Of a DNA stretch of 64,000 bases, positions 18,365 through 26,447 are shown piece by piece. The position numbers and the translations under genes are program-made. Origin of the DNA: Candidatus Cetobacterium colombiensis (GTDB taxonomy: Bacteria > Fusobacteriota > Fusobacteriia > Fusobacteriales > Fusobacteriaceae); contig NZ_JAVIKH010000004.1 of NCBI RefSeq assembly GCF_033962415.1, positions 114,163 through 178,162 on the forward strand, written 5' to 3'. The notes under the pieces were generated by a model that saw nothing but the letters and a program-made list of their open reading frames with translations, ran no database searches and was not told the DNA's origin. How positions within the stretch are numbered: position 1 is the stretch's first letter; the number at the start of each line of letters is the position of its first letter.

Positions 18365-18685
18365 ATGGCAGAATTTGATATAATTTTTTTAAAACCTACT
18401 AGATTTGAAGATTGTTTAAAGTGTGTAGAGCATATAAAATCTGAAAAAATAGTTCATATAAATCTATGCGATTTAGATTCAGAGAAGTCTCAAAGAATAC
18501 TAGATTTTATAAGTGGAGCAGTACATATTCAAGAGGGACAGATTATTAATCCTGGAGATAAAATATATTGTTCAATTCCAAAGAATAAAACGTATCAATT
18601 AGATTATAAAGAATTATCTAATAATATAACAAATCCAAGATTTGATGAGGAAGAGGAAATTATTCCAAGATATAATAGAAGATAA
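18365..18685 (+). CDS. short SepF-like cell division protein lacking the membrane-targeting helix
   Basis: 106 residues, AAAGGAGGGG ribosome site. The whole protein is the SepF core (former DUF552): IIFLKPTRFEDCLKCVEHI, KIVHINLCDLDSEKSQRILDFISGAVHIQEGQI, KIYCSIPKN. It matches the C-terminal core of the 171-residue SepF at 58160-58675 but begins at the core and has no N-terminal amphipathic helix, so membrane anchoring of FtsZ by this copy alone is unlikely. A TATAAT at 18334-18339 may start a separate transcript. It could act with or antagonise the longer copy (inference). Confidence 0.85.
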   Translation: MAEFDIIFLKPTRFEDCLKCVEHIKSEKIVHINLCDLDSEKSQRILDFISGAVHIQEGQIINPGDKIYCSIPKNKTYQLDYKELSNNITNPRFDEEEEIIPRYNRR

Positions 18686-18688
18686 AAA

Positions 18689-18714
18689 AAAGGGACATAC
18701 ATGTCCCTTTTTTC
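18689..18714 (+). terminator. intrinsic terminator after short sepF, probably bidirectional
   Basis: AAGGGACAT/ATGTCCCTT with a 2-nt loop, T run on the right and A run on the left. It could stop both sepF and read-through from the opposing 5S gene. Confidence 0.88.
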
Positions 18715-18764
18715 ATATCCAACTTAGATATTTTTAGTTTTTATTAAATCAGCCAATAAAAAAA

Positions 18765-18882
18765 GCTTGGCAACTACCTATCCTCCCAGGGGGCTGCCCC
18801 CCAAGTACTTTCGGCGTTTACGGGCTTAACTTCCAGGTTCGAAATGTAACTGGGTGTACCTCCGTAGCTATCGTTGCCAAGC
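18765..18882 (-). rRNA. rrf: 5S ribosomal RNA, isolated copy
   Basis: On the reverse strand the closing helix GCTTGGCAAC/GTTGCCAAGC brackets 118 nt with the conserved 5S blocks: CCCAGTTACATTTCGAACCTGG (loop B/helix III), GAAGTTAAGCCC and the 3' CTGGGAGGATAGGTAG. No 16S or 23S gene is adjacent; the neighbours are clpB and sepF. Its own promoter lies just upstream, and seven T residues follow helix I directly, so the terminal helix may double as a terminator. Confidence 0.93.
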
Positions 18883-18888
18883 TATATA

Positions 18889-18917
18889 ATAATAACATTT
18901 TTTTTATAAATTGTCAA
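18889..18917 (-). promoter_or_regulatory. dedicated promoter of the 5S rRNA gene
   Basis: Reading the reverse strand: TTGACA (18917-18912), a 17-bp spacer, TATTAT (18894-18889). The expected start, about 7 nt on, coincides with the first base of the 5S helix. It lies between the clpB terminator and the 5S gene. Confidence 0.85.
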
Positions 18918-18920
18918 TAA

Positions 18921-18946
18921 AAAAAATGGGCGAAAGCCCATTTTTT
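18921..18946 (-). terminator. intrinsic terminator of clpB
   Basis: AAAAAATGGGC/GCCCATTTTTT around a GAAA/TTTC tetraloop, followed by a T run on the reverse strand. The clpB stop codon overlaps the first arm. Confidence 0.9.
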
Positions 18947-21515
18947 AGTGAACAACATTAAAGATAATATCATCATCTTTATAATCAACTTCAACAGTTT
19001 CTCTTTCTTTAACTTCTCCTTTTAAAATTATTTTAGCAATTTCAGTTTCTATATATTTTTGTATATATCTTCTTAAAGGTCTAGCACCAAATTGAGGATC
19101 ATATGCTGTTTTAGCTAAAAATTCAGTAGCAGCATCTGTAATAGAGAAATTTATTTTTCTATCTTTTAATTTATTTTCTAAAGCTTTTAGAAGTTGACGA
19201 ACAATATTTTTAATTTCATTAAGTCCAAGACCTCTAAATATAATTGTTTCATCTATTCTATTTAAAAATTCTGGTCTAAAATTAGATAATAACATTTGAT
19301 TTATATTAAATCTAGTTTCTTCTTTTAAACTTGGATCTTCTAAAATTAAATGACTTCCAATATTAGATGTCATAATAATTAAAGTATTTTTAAAATCAAC
19401 AACTTTACCTTGTCCATCAGTTAATCTACCATCATCTAAAACTTGAAGAAGAATATTAAAAGTATCAGGATGTGCTTTTTCAATTTCATCAAAAAGAATA
19501 ACAGAGTAAGGTTTTCTTCTAACAGCTTCAGTTAATTGACCTCCTTCTTCATAACCAACGTATCCTGGAGGAGCACCAATTAATCTAGTAACTGAGAATT
19601 TATCCATATATTCACTCATATCTATTCTAATTACATTTTCTTCATCATCAAATAAGAAGTAAGCTAAAGATTTAGCTAGATATGTTTTACCAACTCCAGT
19701 AGGCCCTAGGAAAACAAATGAACCAATAGGTCTATTAGGATCTTTTAAACCAGCTCTAGCTCTTAAAATTGTTTCTGAAACAGCTTTGACAGCTTCTTCT
19801 TGACCAATGACTTTAGCATTTAAATTATCTTCTAATTTTAAAAGTTTTTCTTTTTCACTTTCCATAAGTTTAGATAAAGGAATACCAGTCCATTTAGATA
19901 TAACTTCTGAAATTTCTTCAACTCCAACCTCTTGTTTAACAAGTCTATTAATAGGAAGTTTTTCAAGACGTTCTTGCTCTTCAATAAGCTCTTTTTCAAG
20001 AGTTGCTAATTTACCATATTTTAATTCAGCTAATTTATTTAAATCATATTTTCTTTCAGCTTCCAAAATTTCAAGTTTAACATTTTCAATTTCAGATTTA
20101 ATATCTTTAACTTTATTTAAATCTTGTTTTTCATTTTCCCACTGAGCTTTTAAAAGAGATTTTTGATCACTTAAGTTAGAAAGTTCTTTTTCTAAAATCT
20201 CGAGTCTTTCTTTAGAATAAGGATCTGTTTCTTTTTTTAGAGCTTCTTTTTCAATTTCTAATTGCATAACTTTTCTTGTTAATTGATCTAATTCTTCGGG
20301 CATAGAGTCCATTTCTGTTCTAATCATAGCAGCAGCTTCATCAATTAAATCAATCGCTTTATCTGGAAGTTGTCTATCTGGAATATATCTATTACTAAGA
20401 ACAGCAGCTTCAACAATAGCACCATCACTTATTCTAATTCCGTGGTAAACTTCAAACTTCTCTTTAATACCTCTTAATATAGATATTGTATCTTCTACAG
20501 TAGGTTCATTTACCATTACAACTTGGAAACGTCTTTCTAGAGCAGGGTCTTTTTCAATATATTTTCTATATTCATCAAGAGTAGTGGCACCAATAACTTT
20601 GATTTCTCCTCTAGCTAACATAGGTTTCAAAAGGTTTCCAGCATCCATAGCACCGTCAGATTTACCAGCACCAACGATAGTATGAATTTCGTCTATAAAT
20701 AATATAATTTCTCCATCAGAATCTTCAACTTCTTTTAAAACAGCTTTTAAACGTTCTTCAAACTCTCCACGAAATTTAGCACCGGCAATTAAAGATCCCA
20801 TATCTAAAGAGAAAACTTTTTTATTTTTTAAAGAATCAGGAACATCGCCATTTAGAATTCTTTGAGCAAAACCTTCAGCAATAGCAGTTTTACCAACACC
20901 AGGTTCACCGATTAAAACTGGATTGTTTTTAGTTCTTCTAGAAATAATTTGTATAGTTCTTCTAATTTCGCTATCTCTACCAATGATAGGATCAATTTTA
21001 CCTTGTCTAGCTAATTCAACTAAATCCCGTCCATATTTTTCAAGTACTTCATATTTAACTTCAGGATTAGGGGAATCAACTTTTTTATTTCCTCTAATTT
21101 CTAAAATTGTTTTTTCAAAAGAAATACGATCGATGCCTAGTTTAGCAAGAAAACTTGTATTATCAAGTAGTGATAGAAAAATATGCTCAACACTAATATA
21201 AGAGTCTCCCATTAATTGCATAAGTTTTTGAGCTTCAATTAAAATTTCATTTGTTTTGCTGTCTAATCCAATTGAAGCAGGAGAAGATCCTTGAATTTTT
21301 GGAAGCTTATTACATAAATCTTCTAAACTCTTTTGTAAAGAATTTGTATCAACTCCCATTTTTGTTAAGACTCTTACAATTAAACCTTCTTTGTGAGCAA
21401 CTAAAGCTAGAGTTAAAATTTCAGGTTTAATAGTTTGTTGCATGTAAGTCTGAGCAATAGTCTGAGCATCAGTTAATGCAAGCATGGAATTTTCTGTAAA
21501 ATTATTAGGATTCAT
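18945..21515 (-). CDS. clpB: ATP-dependent disaggregase ClpB
   Basis: 856 residues from the ATG at 21515, behind AGAGGTGAT; the upstream in-frame GTG (21524) and ATG (21521) overlap the ribosome site. Order: Clp N-domain (two repeats, to about 145), NBD1 with Walker A GEPGVGKT (about 203-210) and [10 protein letters not shown], a long coiled-coil middle domain (about 400-530, [16 protein letters not shown]...), NBD2 with GPTGVGKT and [13 protein letters not shown], and a C-terminal arm [14 protein letters not shown]. The M-domain and the absence of an IGF/IGL ClpP loop separate ClpB from ClpA/ClpC. It resolubilises aggregated proteins with DnaK. It lies 33 bp behind the Cys-rich gene and shares its transcript; no CIRCE element is visible. 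Confidence 0.97.
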   Translation of the reverse strand: MNPNNFTENSMLALTDAQTIAQTYMQQTIKPEILTLALVAHKEGLIVRVLTKMGVDTNSLQKSLEDLCNKLPKIQGSSPASIGLDSKTNEILIEAQKLMQLMGDSYISVEHIFLSLLDNTSFLAKLGIDRISFEKTILEIRGNKKVDSPNPEVKYEVLEKYGRDLVELARQGKIDPIIGRDSEIRRTIQIISRRTKNNPVLIGEPGVGKTAIAEGFAQRILNGDVPDSLKNKKVFSLDMGSLIAGAKFRGEFEERLKAVLKEVEDSDGEIILFIDEIHTIVGAGKSDGAMDAGNLLKPMLARGEIKVIGATTLDEYRKYIEKDPALERRFQVVMVNEPTVEDTISILRGIKEKFEVYHGIRISDGAIVEAAVLSNRYIPDRQLPDKAIDLIDEAAAMIRTEMDSMPEELDQLTRKVMQLEIEKEALKKETDPYSKERLEILEKELSNLSDQKSLLKAQWENEKQDLNKVKDIKSEIENVKLEILEAERKYDLNKLAELKYGKLATLEKELIEEQERLEKLPINRLVKQEVGVEEISEVISKWTGIPLSKLMESEKEKLLKLEDNLNAKVIGQEEAVKAVSETILRARAGLKDPNRPIGSFVFLGPTGVGKTYLAKSLAYFLFDDEENVIRIDMSEYMDKFSVTRLIGAPPGYVGYEEGGQLTEAVRRKPYSVILFDEIEKAHPDTFNILLQVLDDGRLTDGQGKVVDFKNTLIIMTSNIGSHLILEDPSLKEETRFNINQMLLSNFRPEFLNRIDETIIFRGLGLNEIKNIVRQLLKALENKLKDRKINFSITDAATEFLAKTAYDPQFGARPLRRYIQKYIETEIAKIILKGEVKERETVEVDYKDDDIIFNVVH

Positions 21516-21548
21516 AAACATCACCTCTTATAATATAAAGTAATAAAA

Positions 21549-21851
21549 TTATTTTAAGCTGATTATTTTATCTTCTTCTCCAATTTCTTTAAGATGCTCG
21601 TTTCTAACAATTTCGATGACATCCATCATTTTTTTTTGGATATGGTCATAACCAACATCTTTTATGTGAGGAAGAATACAATCAGAACAATCTTTGATAC
21701 CACCAGCTGTATATTTATACTTACCTCCGCACTCATTTCCTAGCATATAAAGTGGACAATAACAAAATAAGCAGTTAAAGTTCTCACTATTCTCCATTTT
21801 ATGACATGGGAAAAATTCGCATTTTTTGTTTTGATTAAATTTATAATTCAT
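21549..21851 (-). CDS. small cysteine-rich domain protein
   Basis: 100 residues from ATG 21851, 4 bp after GGGAGG; the TTG at 21863 includes that site. Eight cysteines in CEFFPCHK, FNCLFCYCPLY, ECGGKY and DCSDCILPH match the Cys-rich small domain family (PF04071-type), thought to bind metal; the rest is a charged helix. Function unknown. It is the first gene of a two-gene operon with clpB, with a promoter 33 bp upstream, so it may be stress-linked (inference). Confidence 0.75.
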   Translation of the reverse strand: MNYKFNQNKKCEFFPCHKMENSENFNCLFCYCPLYMLGNECGGKYKYTAGGIKDCSDCILPHIKDVGYDHIQKKMMDVIEIVRNEHLKEIGEEDKIISLK

Positions 21852-21884
21852 AAAACCTCCCAAGTAAATAAAAATTATAATTAA

Positions 21885-21913
21885 AATATACTACTCTTGA
21901 ATGATTAAATCAA
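21885..21913 (-). promoter_or_regulatory. promoter of the Cys-rich protein-clpB operon
   Basis: On the reverse strand: TTGATT (21913-21908), a 17-bp spacer, TATATT (21890-21885). No CIRCE or CtsR-like repeat was seen beside it. Confidence 0.65.
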
Positions 21914-21929
21914 GTAGAATAAATAAAAA

Positions 21930-21958
21930 AATAGTCTAAATTTTTAATTTAGACTATT
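21930..21958 (-). terminator. terminator of the transporter-yqhQ operon
   Basis: AATAGTCTAAAT/ATTTAGACTATT with a 5-nt loop; on the reverse strand it is followed by a T-rich run. It ends the operon coming from 22898. Confidence 0.8.
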
Positions 21959-21980
21959 TAAAATAATTTAATATATTTTA

Positions 21981-22898
21981 TTAATAAACTTCTATAGCAT
22001 TTTCAACAGGTTCATTTAATACAACTTTGATAGCAACAATAGCAACTTCTAGTTGATCGAGATCAGGTTCTTTCGTAGTTATTCTTTGAAGAGCCATACC
22101 AGGAGCAGCAATTAATTTAACCAACCAGTTATCTAAATGATTACTAGTATATCTTTGAAGTTCATATGAAATTCCAGCAATTAAAGGCATAAAAAGAACT
22201 CTTAACACCACTTTTGTAAGAAGTTTTGTAGTAAAACTAGTAGGAGGTGGTAAAATAAAATCAAGACCTGTAAAAACTATAATAGCAATAAACATAACTA
22301 TTAATAAAAAACTTGTACCACATCTAGGATGTAAGGTTGTAAATTTTTTAGCATTTTCAGGAGTTAATTCTAAATGTTGTTCGTATGCATAAATTGATTT
22401 ATGTTCAGCACCATGATATTGAAAAACTCTTTGAATTTCTTTAGAAAAAGAGATTAAAAATATATACAGTACAAAAAACGATAATCTAAGTCCAGCTTCT
22501 AAAAGATTACTATGAATCTTATTATCTCTAAATAGAAAACTACTTATAATAGAAGGAAGAACAATGAAAAGACCAATTCCCAAGGCTAAAGAAACAATGG
22601 TAGTCATAACAGCTTCTTTTTGAGAAAGTTGTTCTTCTTCTACTTCAGCTTGATTAGCTGAGAATGTAAGCTCTTTAACTCCTAAAACTAAAGAGTCAAA
22701 AAGAGTTATAGCACCTCTGATAAAAGGTATTGTAGATAATTTGCTTCTATTTTTTGAGATTTTTGTTTTTTTATAAACAATATCACCATTGGGTTTTCTA
22801 ACAGCTGTAGCAAGAAGGTCAGCATTTCTCATCATAACTCCCTCTATAACAGCTTGTCCACCTACGCTCGAAAATTTTTCTTTACTCATTGTCACCAT
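21981..22898 (-). CDS. YqhQ-like DUF1385 membrane protein
   Basis: 305 residues. The N-terminal SVGGQAVIEGVMMRN is the DUF1385 signature. It continues with IRGAITLFDSLVLGVKELTFSA, about four membrane segments (around 95-115, 135-155, 195-215, 230-250), and the conserved YHGAEHKSIYAYE and LHPRCGTSFLLIV blocks. YqhQ-type proteins are of unknown biochemical role. The start is unclear: ATG 22898 or ATG 22889, neither with a strong ribosome site. It lies 13 bp after the last transporter gene and is likely co-transcribed. Confidence 0.85.
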   Translation of the reverse strand: MVTMSKEKFSSVGGQAVIEGVMMRNADLLATAVRKPNGDIVYKKTKISKNRSKLSTIPFIRGAITLFDSLVLGVKELTFSANQAEVEEEQLSQKEAVMTTIVSLALGIGLFIVLPSIISSFLFRDNKIHSNLLEAGLRLSFFVLYIFLISFSKEIQRVFQYHGAEHKSIYAYEQHLELTPENAKKFTTLHPRCGTSFLLIVMFIAIIVFTGLDFILPPPTSFTTKLLTKVVLRVLFMPLIAGISYELQRYTSNHLDNWLVKLIAAPGMALQRITTKEPDLDQLEVAIVAIKVVLNEPVENAIEVY

Positions 22899-22911
22899 CC
22901 ATAAATTTCAA

Positions 22912-23793
22912 TTAGATTGTATTTTTATCATAAGGTTTACCGTTAGCACTAGGTGCAACAGCTTTACCTACCACTCCAGCAAGAGCTAAAAGTGTTAATA
23001 AATACGGTATCATCTGGATAAATTGCGGTGGAATAAAAGTAACATATTGTTGGATAACTGTTTGAGCTGCATCAGCAAAACCAAACAGTAAACTAGCAAA
23101 TAATACTCCTTTAGGTTTCCATTTTCCAAAAACAAGAGCAGCAAGAGCAATAAATCCTCTTCCAGCTGACATCTCTTTAGAGAATTGGCTAAGAGCTCCA
23201 ATTGCTAAGTATGTTCCTCCAAGACCAGCAAATACACCAGACATAACTACACCAAAATATCTAACTTTAGCAACACTAATACCAACTGTATCAGCCGCTA
23301 AAGGATATTCACCAACAGCTCTCATTCTAAGTCCAGTTACAGTTTTGTATAAAAAGTATCCAGACCAGATAGCCAATCCATAAATAATATAAATTAATAA
23401 AGAGAAATCAAAAACTAATGGAATTCTAGTTGCAGAAGGACTATTTGAAGCTTGCTCAAATAAAACTCTTAACATGAAAATTGTAAATCCAGATGCAAAA
23501 AGATTAATTGCAACTCCAGAAACAGTCTGATTACCTCTATATTTTATACTTATTATAGCATGAACGAAGGCAATTAATCCACCAGATATAGCACCAGCTA
23601 AAATTCCTAAGAACCAACTTCCAGTATAATAAGAAACAACAGCTGAAGAGAACGCACCAATAAGCATCATTCCTTCAAGACCGATATTAACAACTCCACA
23701 AACTTCTGAAAACATTCCACCAATAGCTGTTATAAGAATTGGAGCAGCTTGTCTTATTGTAGCTAAAATTAAACTAAAAATAATACTTCCCAT
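22912..23793 (-). CDS. nucleoside-type ABC transporter permease (NupQ/YufQ-like)
   Basis: 293 residues, about eight hydrophobic helices, BPD_transp_2 family. Diagnostic are FSEVCGVVNIGLEGMMLIGAF near the N-terminus and GVVMSGVFAGLGGTYLAIG with SAGRGFIALAALVFGKW (EAA-like coupling region) around 190-240. With the partner permease it forms the channel of a purine nucleoside (or related) importer of the BmpA/Nup type. The start ATG overlaps the upstream permease stop by one base. Confidence 0.88.
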   Translation of the reverse strand: MGSIIFSLILATIRQAAPILITAIGGMFSEVCGVVNIGLEGMMLIGAFSSAVVSYYTGSWFLGILAGAISGGLIAFVHAIISIKYRGNQTVSGVAINLFASGFTIFMLRVLFEQASNSPSATRIPLVFDFSLLIYIIYGLAIWSGYFLYKTVTGLRMRAVGEYPLAADTVGISVAKVRYFGVVMSGVFAGLGGTYLAIGALSQFSKEMSAGRGFIALAALVFGKWKPKGVLFASLLFGFADAAQTVIQQYVTFIPPQFIQMIPYLLTLLALAGVVGKAVAPSANGKPYDKNTI

Positions 23794-24881
23794 TACTCAG
23801 CTCCTCCTTTCGATCCTTTTTCTAGCCAAGATCTAATCATATTTTCAGCAGCGATTAATAAAATTATAATAGCTTGAATCATGATAACCATTTGACTAGG
23901 AATGTTTGTATTAAACTGCATTGCTCTTCCACCAACTCTAAGAGCAGCAAAAAGAATAGCAGCTAATAATGCACCGATTGGATTATTTTTTCCAAGAAGA
24001 GCAACAGCGATTCCATCAAATCCATAAGTAGCAGTTAAACCAGTTTTATAAGCATACTGTCCAACACCACCAAGAACTCTTTCGACACCACCAAGACCAG
24101 CAAGAAAACCTGAGATACCAAGAGTTAAAACGATTATTTTTTTAACATTTATTCCATTATTTTCAGCTGCAGTAGGATTATATCCAACAGCTTTTATATG
24201 ATATCCAAGAACAGTTTTTTCTAAGATAAACCACACTAGAAATACAGCTACTAAAGCAAGAATAAATCCATAGTTTAATGGAACTCTAACATCTAAAAGC
24301 TTTCCTAATCTAGCTCCTTCAATAACAGCAGGAGTTTGAGGATTAAATCCAGGAGCTTTTAGTGGATAGTTTAAACAGTATTGCTCAAAACTAACAGCAA
24401 TATAGTTTAGCATAATCGTTGAAATAACTTCGTGAACACCAAGTTTTGCTTTTAACCAACCAGCAATACTTGCCCAAAAGAAACCAGCGAAACCACCAAT
24501 TAATAAGATGACAAATACATTACTGATAAATGCATTGGCAACAAAACCACCGATGGCAGCAGCAGTAAGACCTGCCATCATCATCTGTCCTTGAGCACCA
24601 ATGTTAAACATACCACCTTTAAAGGCAACTAAAACTCCAAGACCAGTAAAAATAAGAGGAGTAGCTTCTAAAAGTGTTCTAGCAATTGGAGTTAATCCAT
24701 CAAATGCTCCAGTAAATAAATAGTAATATGCTTTTACAGGATTTTCACCCATGTATAAAATTATACCAGCACCAATTAATAAAGCTAATAAAACAGCGAT
24801 AATAGGTACAAGAATGTTTAAGACTTTTTTGTTATTAATCAAGTTTACCACCTGCCATAAGTATTCCAATTTTTTCTTCAT
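23793..24881 (-). CDS. nucleoside-type ABC transporter permease (NupP/YufP-like)
   Basis: 362 residues, about nine to ten hydrophobic helices, BPD_transp_2 family. FTGLGVLVAFKGGMFNIGAQGQMMMAG and LSGFLAGLGGVERVLG...YGFDGIAVALLGKNNPIGALLAAI are the conserved blocks. The ATG at 24881 overlaps the ATPase gene by 47 bases. An in-frame TTG at 24842, 5 nt after AGGTGG and overlapping by only 8 bases, is an equally good start and would remove 13 residues. Confidence 0.87.
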   Translation of the reverse strand: MKKKLEYLWQVVNLINNKKVLNILVPIIAVLLALLIGAGIILYMGENPVKAYYYLFTGAFDGLTPIARTLLEATPLIFTGLGVLVAFKGGMFNIGAQGQMMMAGLTAAAIGGFVANAFISNVFVILLIGGFAGFFWASIAGWLKAKLGVHEVISTIMLNYIAVSFEQYCLNYPLKAPGFNPQTPAVIEGARLGKLLDVRVPLNYGFILALVAVFLVWFILEKTVLGYHIKAVGYNPTAAENNGINVKKIIVLTLGISGFLAGLGGVERVLGGVGQYAYKTGLTATYGFDGIAVALLGKNNPIGALLAAILFAALRVGGRAMQFNTNIPSQMVIMIQAIIILLIAAENMIRSWLEKGSKGGAE

Positions 24882-26355
24882 TTGCTTCTTCTCTAGAAAG
24901 AATTCCAGTTATTTTTCCAGCACACATAACAGCTATTTTATCTGAAAGATTTAATATTTCAGACAGTTCAGAGGAAACAACCATAACAGCTTTTCCTTTA
25001 GCTTTTTCATTTAAAATCAGCTTATGAATTGATTCAATAGCTCCAATATCTACTCCTCTAGTAGGCTGTCCTGCAATAATAAGGTTATTATTTTTCTTTT
25101 CTAGCTCTCTAGCAACTATTATTTTTTGTTGATTTCCACCAGAAAGTCTTCCAAATTCTGTATCAACGCTTCTAGGTCTAACATCATACTTTTCCATAAA
25201 CATTTCAGCATCTTTTCTTAGCTTTAAAAAGTTTAACAGACCAAATTTAGAATACTCATCTCTTTCAAGACCAAGTGCAAAGTTTTCCATAACACTAAAT
25301 TGTGAAACAGCAGCTCTTTTATGTCTATCTTCTGGAATGTGAGCTAATCCAAGTTTAGATATTTTTCTAGGAGTTTTTTTCTTTAAAACAACGTTATCAA
25401 GAATCATTTCTCCTGAACATGTGTCTTTAAGTCCTGTAAGAGCTTCTACAAGCTCTGTTTGTCCACTACCTTCGACTCCAGCAATACCTAAAACTTCACC
25501 CTTTCTTATTTCAAAGCTAGCGTGATCTACTTTAGTAACTCCAAGAGAGTCTTTAACACTTACATCTTTAACAGATAAAACTACTTCGCCAATTTCAACC
25601 TCAGGCCTTTCTGTTGTAAATAAAACTGCTCTTCCAACCATAGCATTGGCTATTTTTTCTTTTGTAGCCTCTTTAGTTGGGAAGTTAGCAATGTCTTTTC
25701 CTCTTCTGATAACAGTAATATTATCAGAAATATCAAGTACCTCTTGAAGTTTATGAGAGATAAAGATAATTGTTTTTCCTTCAGCAATAAGGTTGTCCAT
25801 AATCTTGTAAAGCTCTTTAATTTCCTGAGGTGTTAAAACCGCAGTAGGCTCATCAAAGACAAGTAGGTTAGCCCCTTTGAAAAGTATTTTTAAAATTTCG
25901 ACTCTTTGTTGCATACCAATTGATAGATTAGATATAAGAGCATCTGGATCGATAGCAAGTCCATATTTTTTAGAAACGTCCATAACGTCTTGTCTAGCTT
26001 TTTCGATGTCTAAAGATAATCCTTTTTTTGGTTCTACACCTAAAATCATGTTTTCAGCAACAGTTAAAGTAGGAACTAGCATAAAATGTTGATAAACCAT
26101 ACCGATTCCTAATTCAGCAGCTTTACTAGGTGAATCTATCTGTACTTCTTTTCCTTGATAAAATATTTTACCAGAAGTAGGAGTATAAAGACCATTTAAC
26201 ATCTTCATAAGTGTTGATTTTCCTGCTCCATTCTCACCAACAATAGCATGTTTTTCACCTTTTAAGATTTTCAAAGTAATATCGTCGTTAGCGATAACTT
26301 TTCCATCTAAGAAAGTTTTTCTGATGTGTTGCATTTCTAAGATATAATTATTCAC
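24835..26355 (-). CDS. nucleoside-type ABC transporter ATP-binding protein (NupO/YufO-like), double ATPase
   Basis: 506 residues, GTG start at 26355 after GGGAGG. Two ABC domains in tandem: the first with Walker A GENGAGKST (about 39), signature LSIGMQQRVEILK and FDEPTA; the second with GVEGSGQTEL (atypical P-loop lacking the Lys), LSGGNQQKIIVARE and IAGQPTRG (degenerate Walker B, usual in this family). This layout is that of sugar/nucleoside importers. No BMP-type binding lipoprotein is encoded next to it. The operon order is ATPase-permease-permease-yqhQ. Confidence 0.9.
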   Translation of the reverse strand: MNNYILEMQHIRKTFLDGKVIANDDITLKILKGEKHAIVGENGAGKSTLMKMLNGLYTPTSGKIFYQGKEVQIDSPSKAAELGIGMVYQHFMLVPTLTVAENMILGVEPKKGLSLDIEKARQDVMDVSKKYGLAIDPDALISNLSIGMQQRVEILKILFKGANLLVFDEPTAVLTPQEIKELYKIMDNLIAEGKTIIFISHKLQEVLDISDNITVIRRGKDIANFPTKEATKEKIANAMVGRAVLFTTERPEVEIGEVVLSVKDVSVKDSLGVTKVDHASFEIRKGEVLGIAGVEGSGQTELVEALTGLKDTCSGEMILDNVVLKKKTPRKISKLGLAHIPEDRHKRAAVSQFSVMENFALGLERDEYSKFGLLNFLKLRKDAEMFMEKYDVRPRSVDTEFGRLSGGNQQKIIVARELEKKNNNLIIAGQPTRGVDIGAIESIHKLILNEKAKGKAVMVVSSELSEILNLSDKIAVMCAGKITGILSREEANEEKIGILMAGGKLD

Positions 26356-26412
26356 TTAGAATCCTCCCTAAATTTATTCAAGATTAAATTAAAAAAAATG
26401 TAATCTTATAAA

Positions 26413-26441
26413 ATTATATTATGTTACATTAAAGTAGTCAA
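26413..26441 (-). promoter_or_regulatory. strong promoter of the nucleoside transporter operon
   Basis: On the reverse strand: TTGACT (26441-26436), a 17-bp spacer, perfect TATAAT (26418-26413). The leader of about 50 nt is too short for a purine riboswitch, and none is seen. Confidence 0.88.
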
Positions 26442-26447
26442 CTTTTT

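Noticed and set aside
21516..21548. CIRCE or CtsR control of clpB
   Set aside because: No TTAGCACTC-N9-GAGTGCTAA or CtsR heptad repeat found in the short gap or near the upstream promoter.
26356..26447. Purine riboswitch before the nucleoside transporter
   Set aside because: The leader after the promoter is about 50 nt and lacks the purine aptamer conserved bases.
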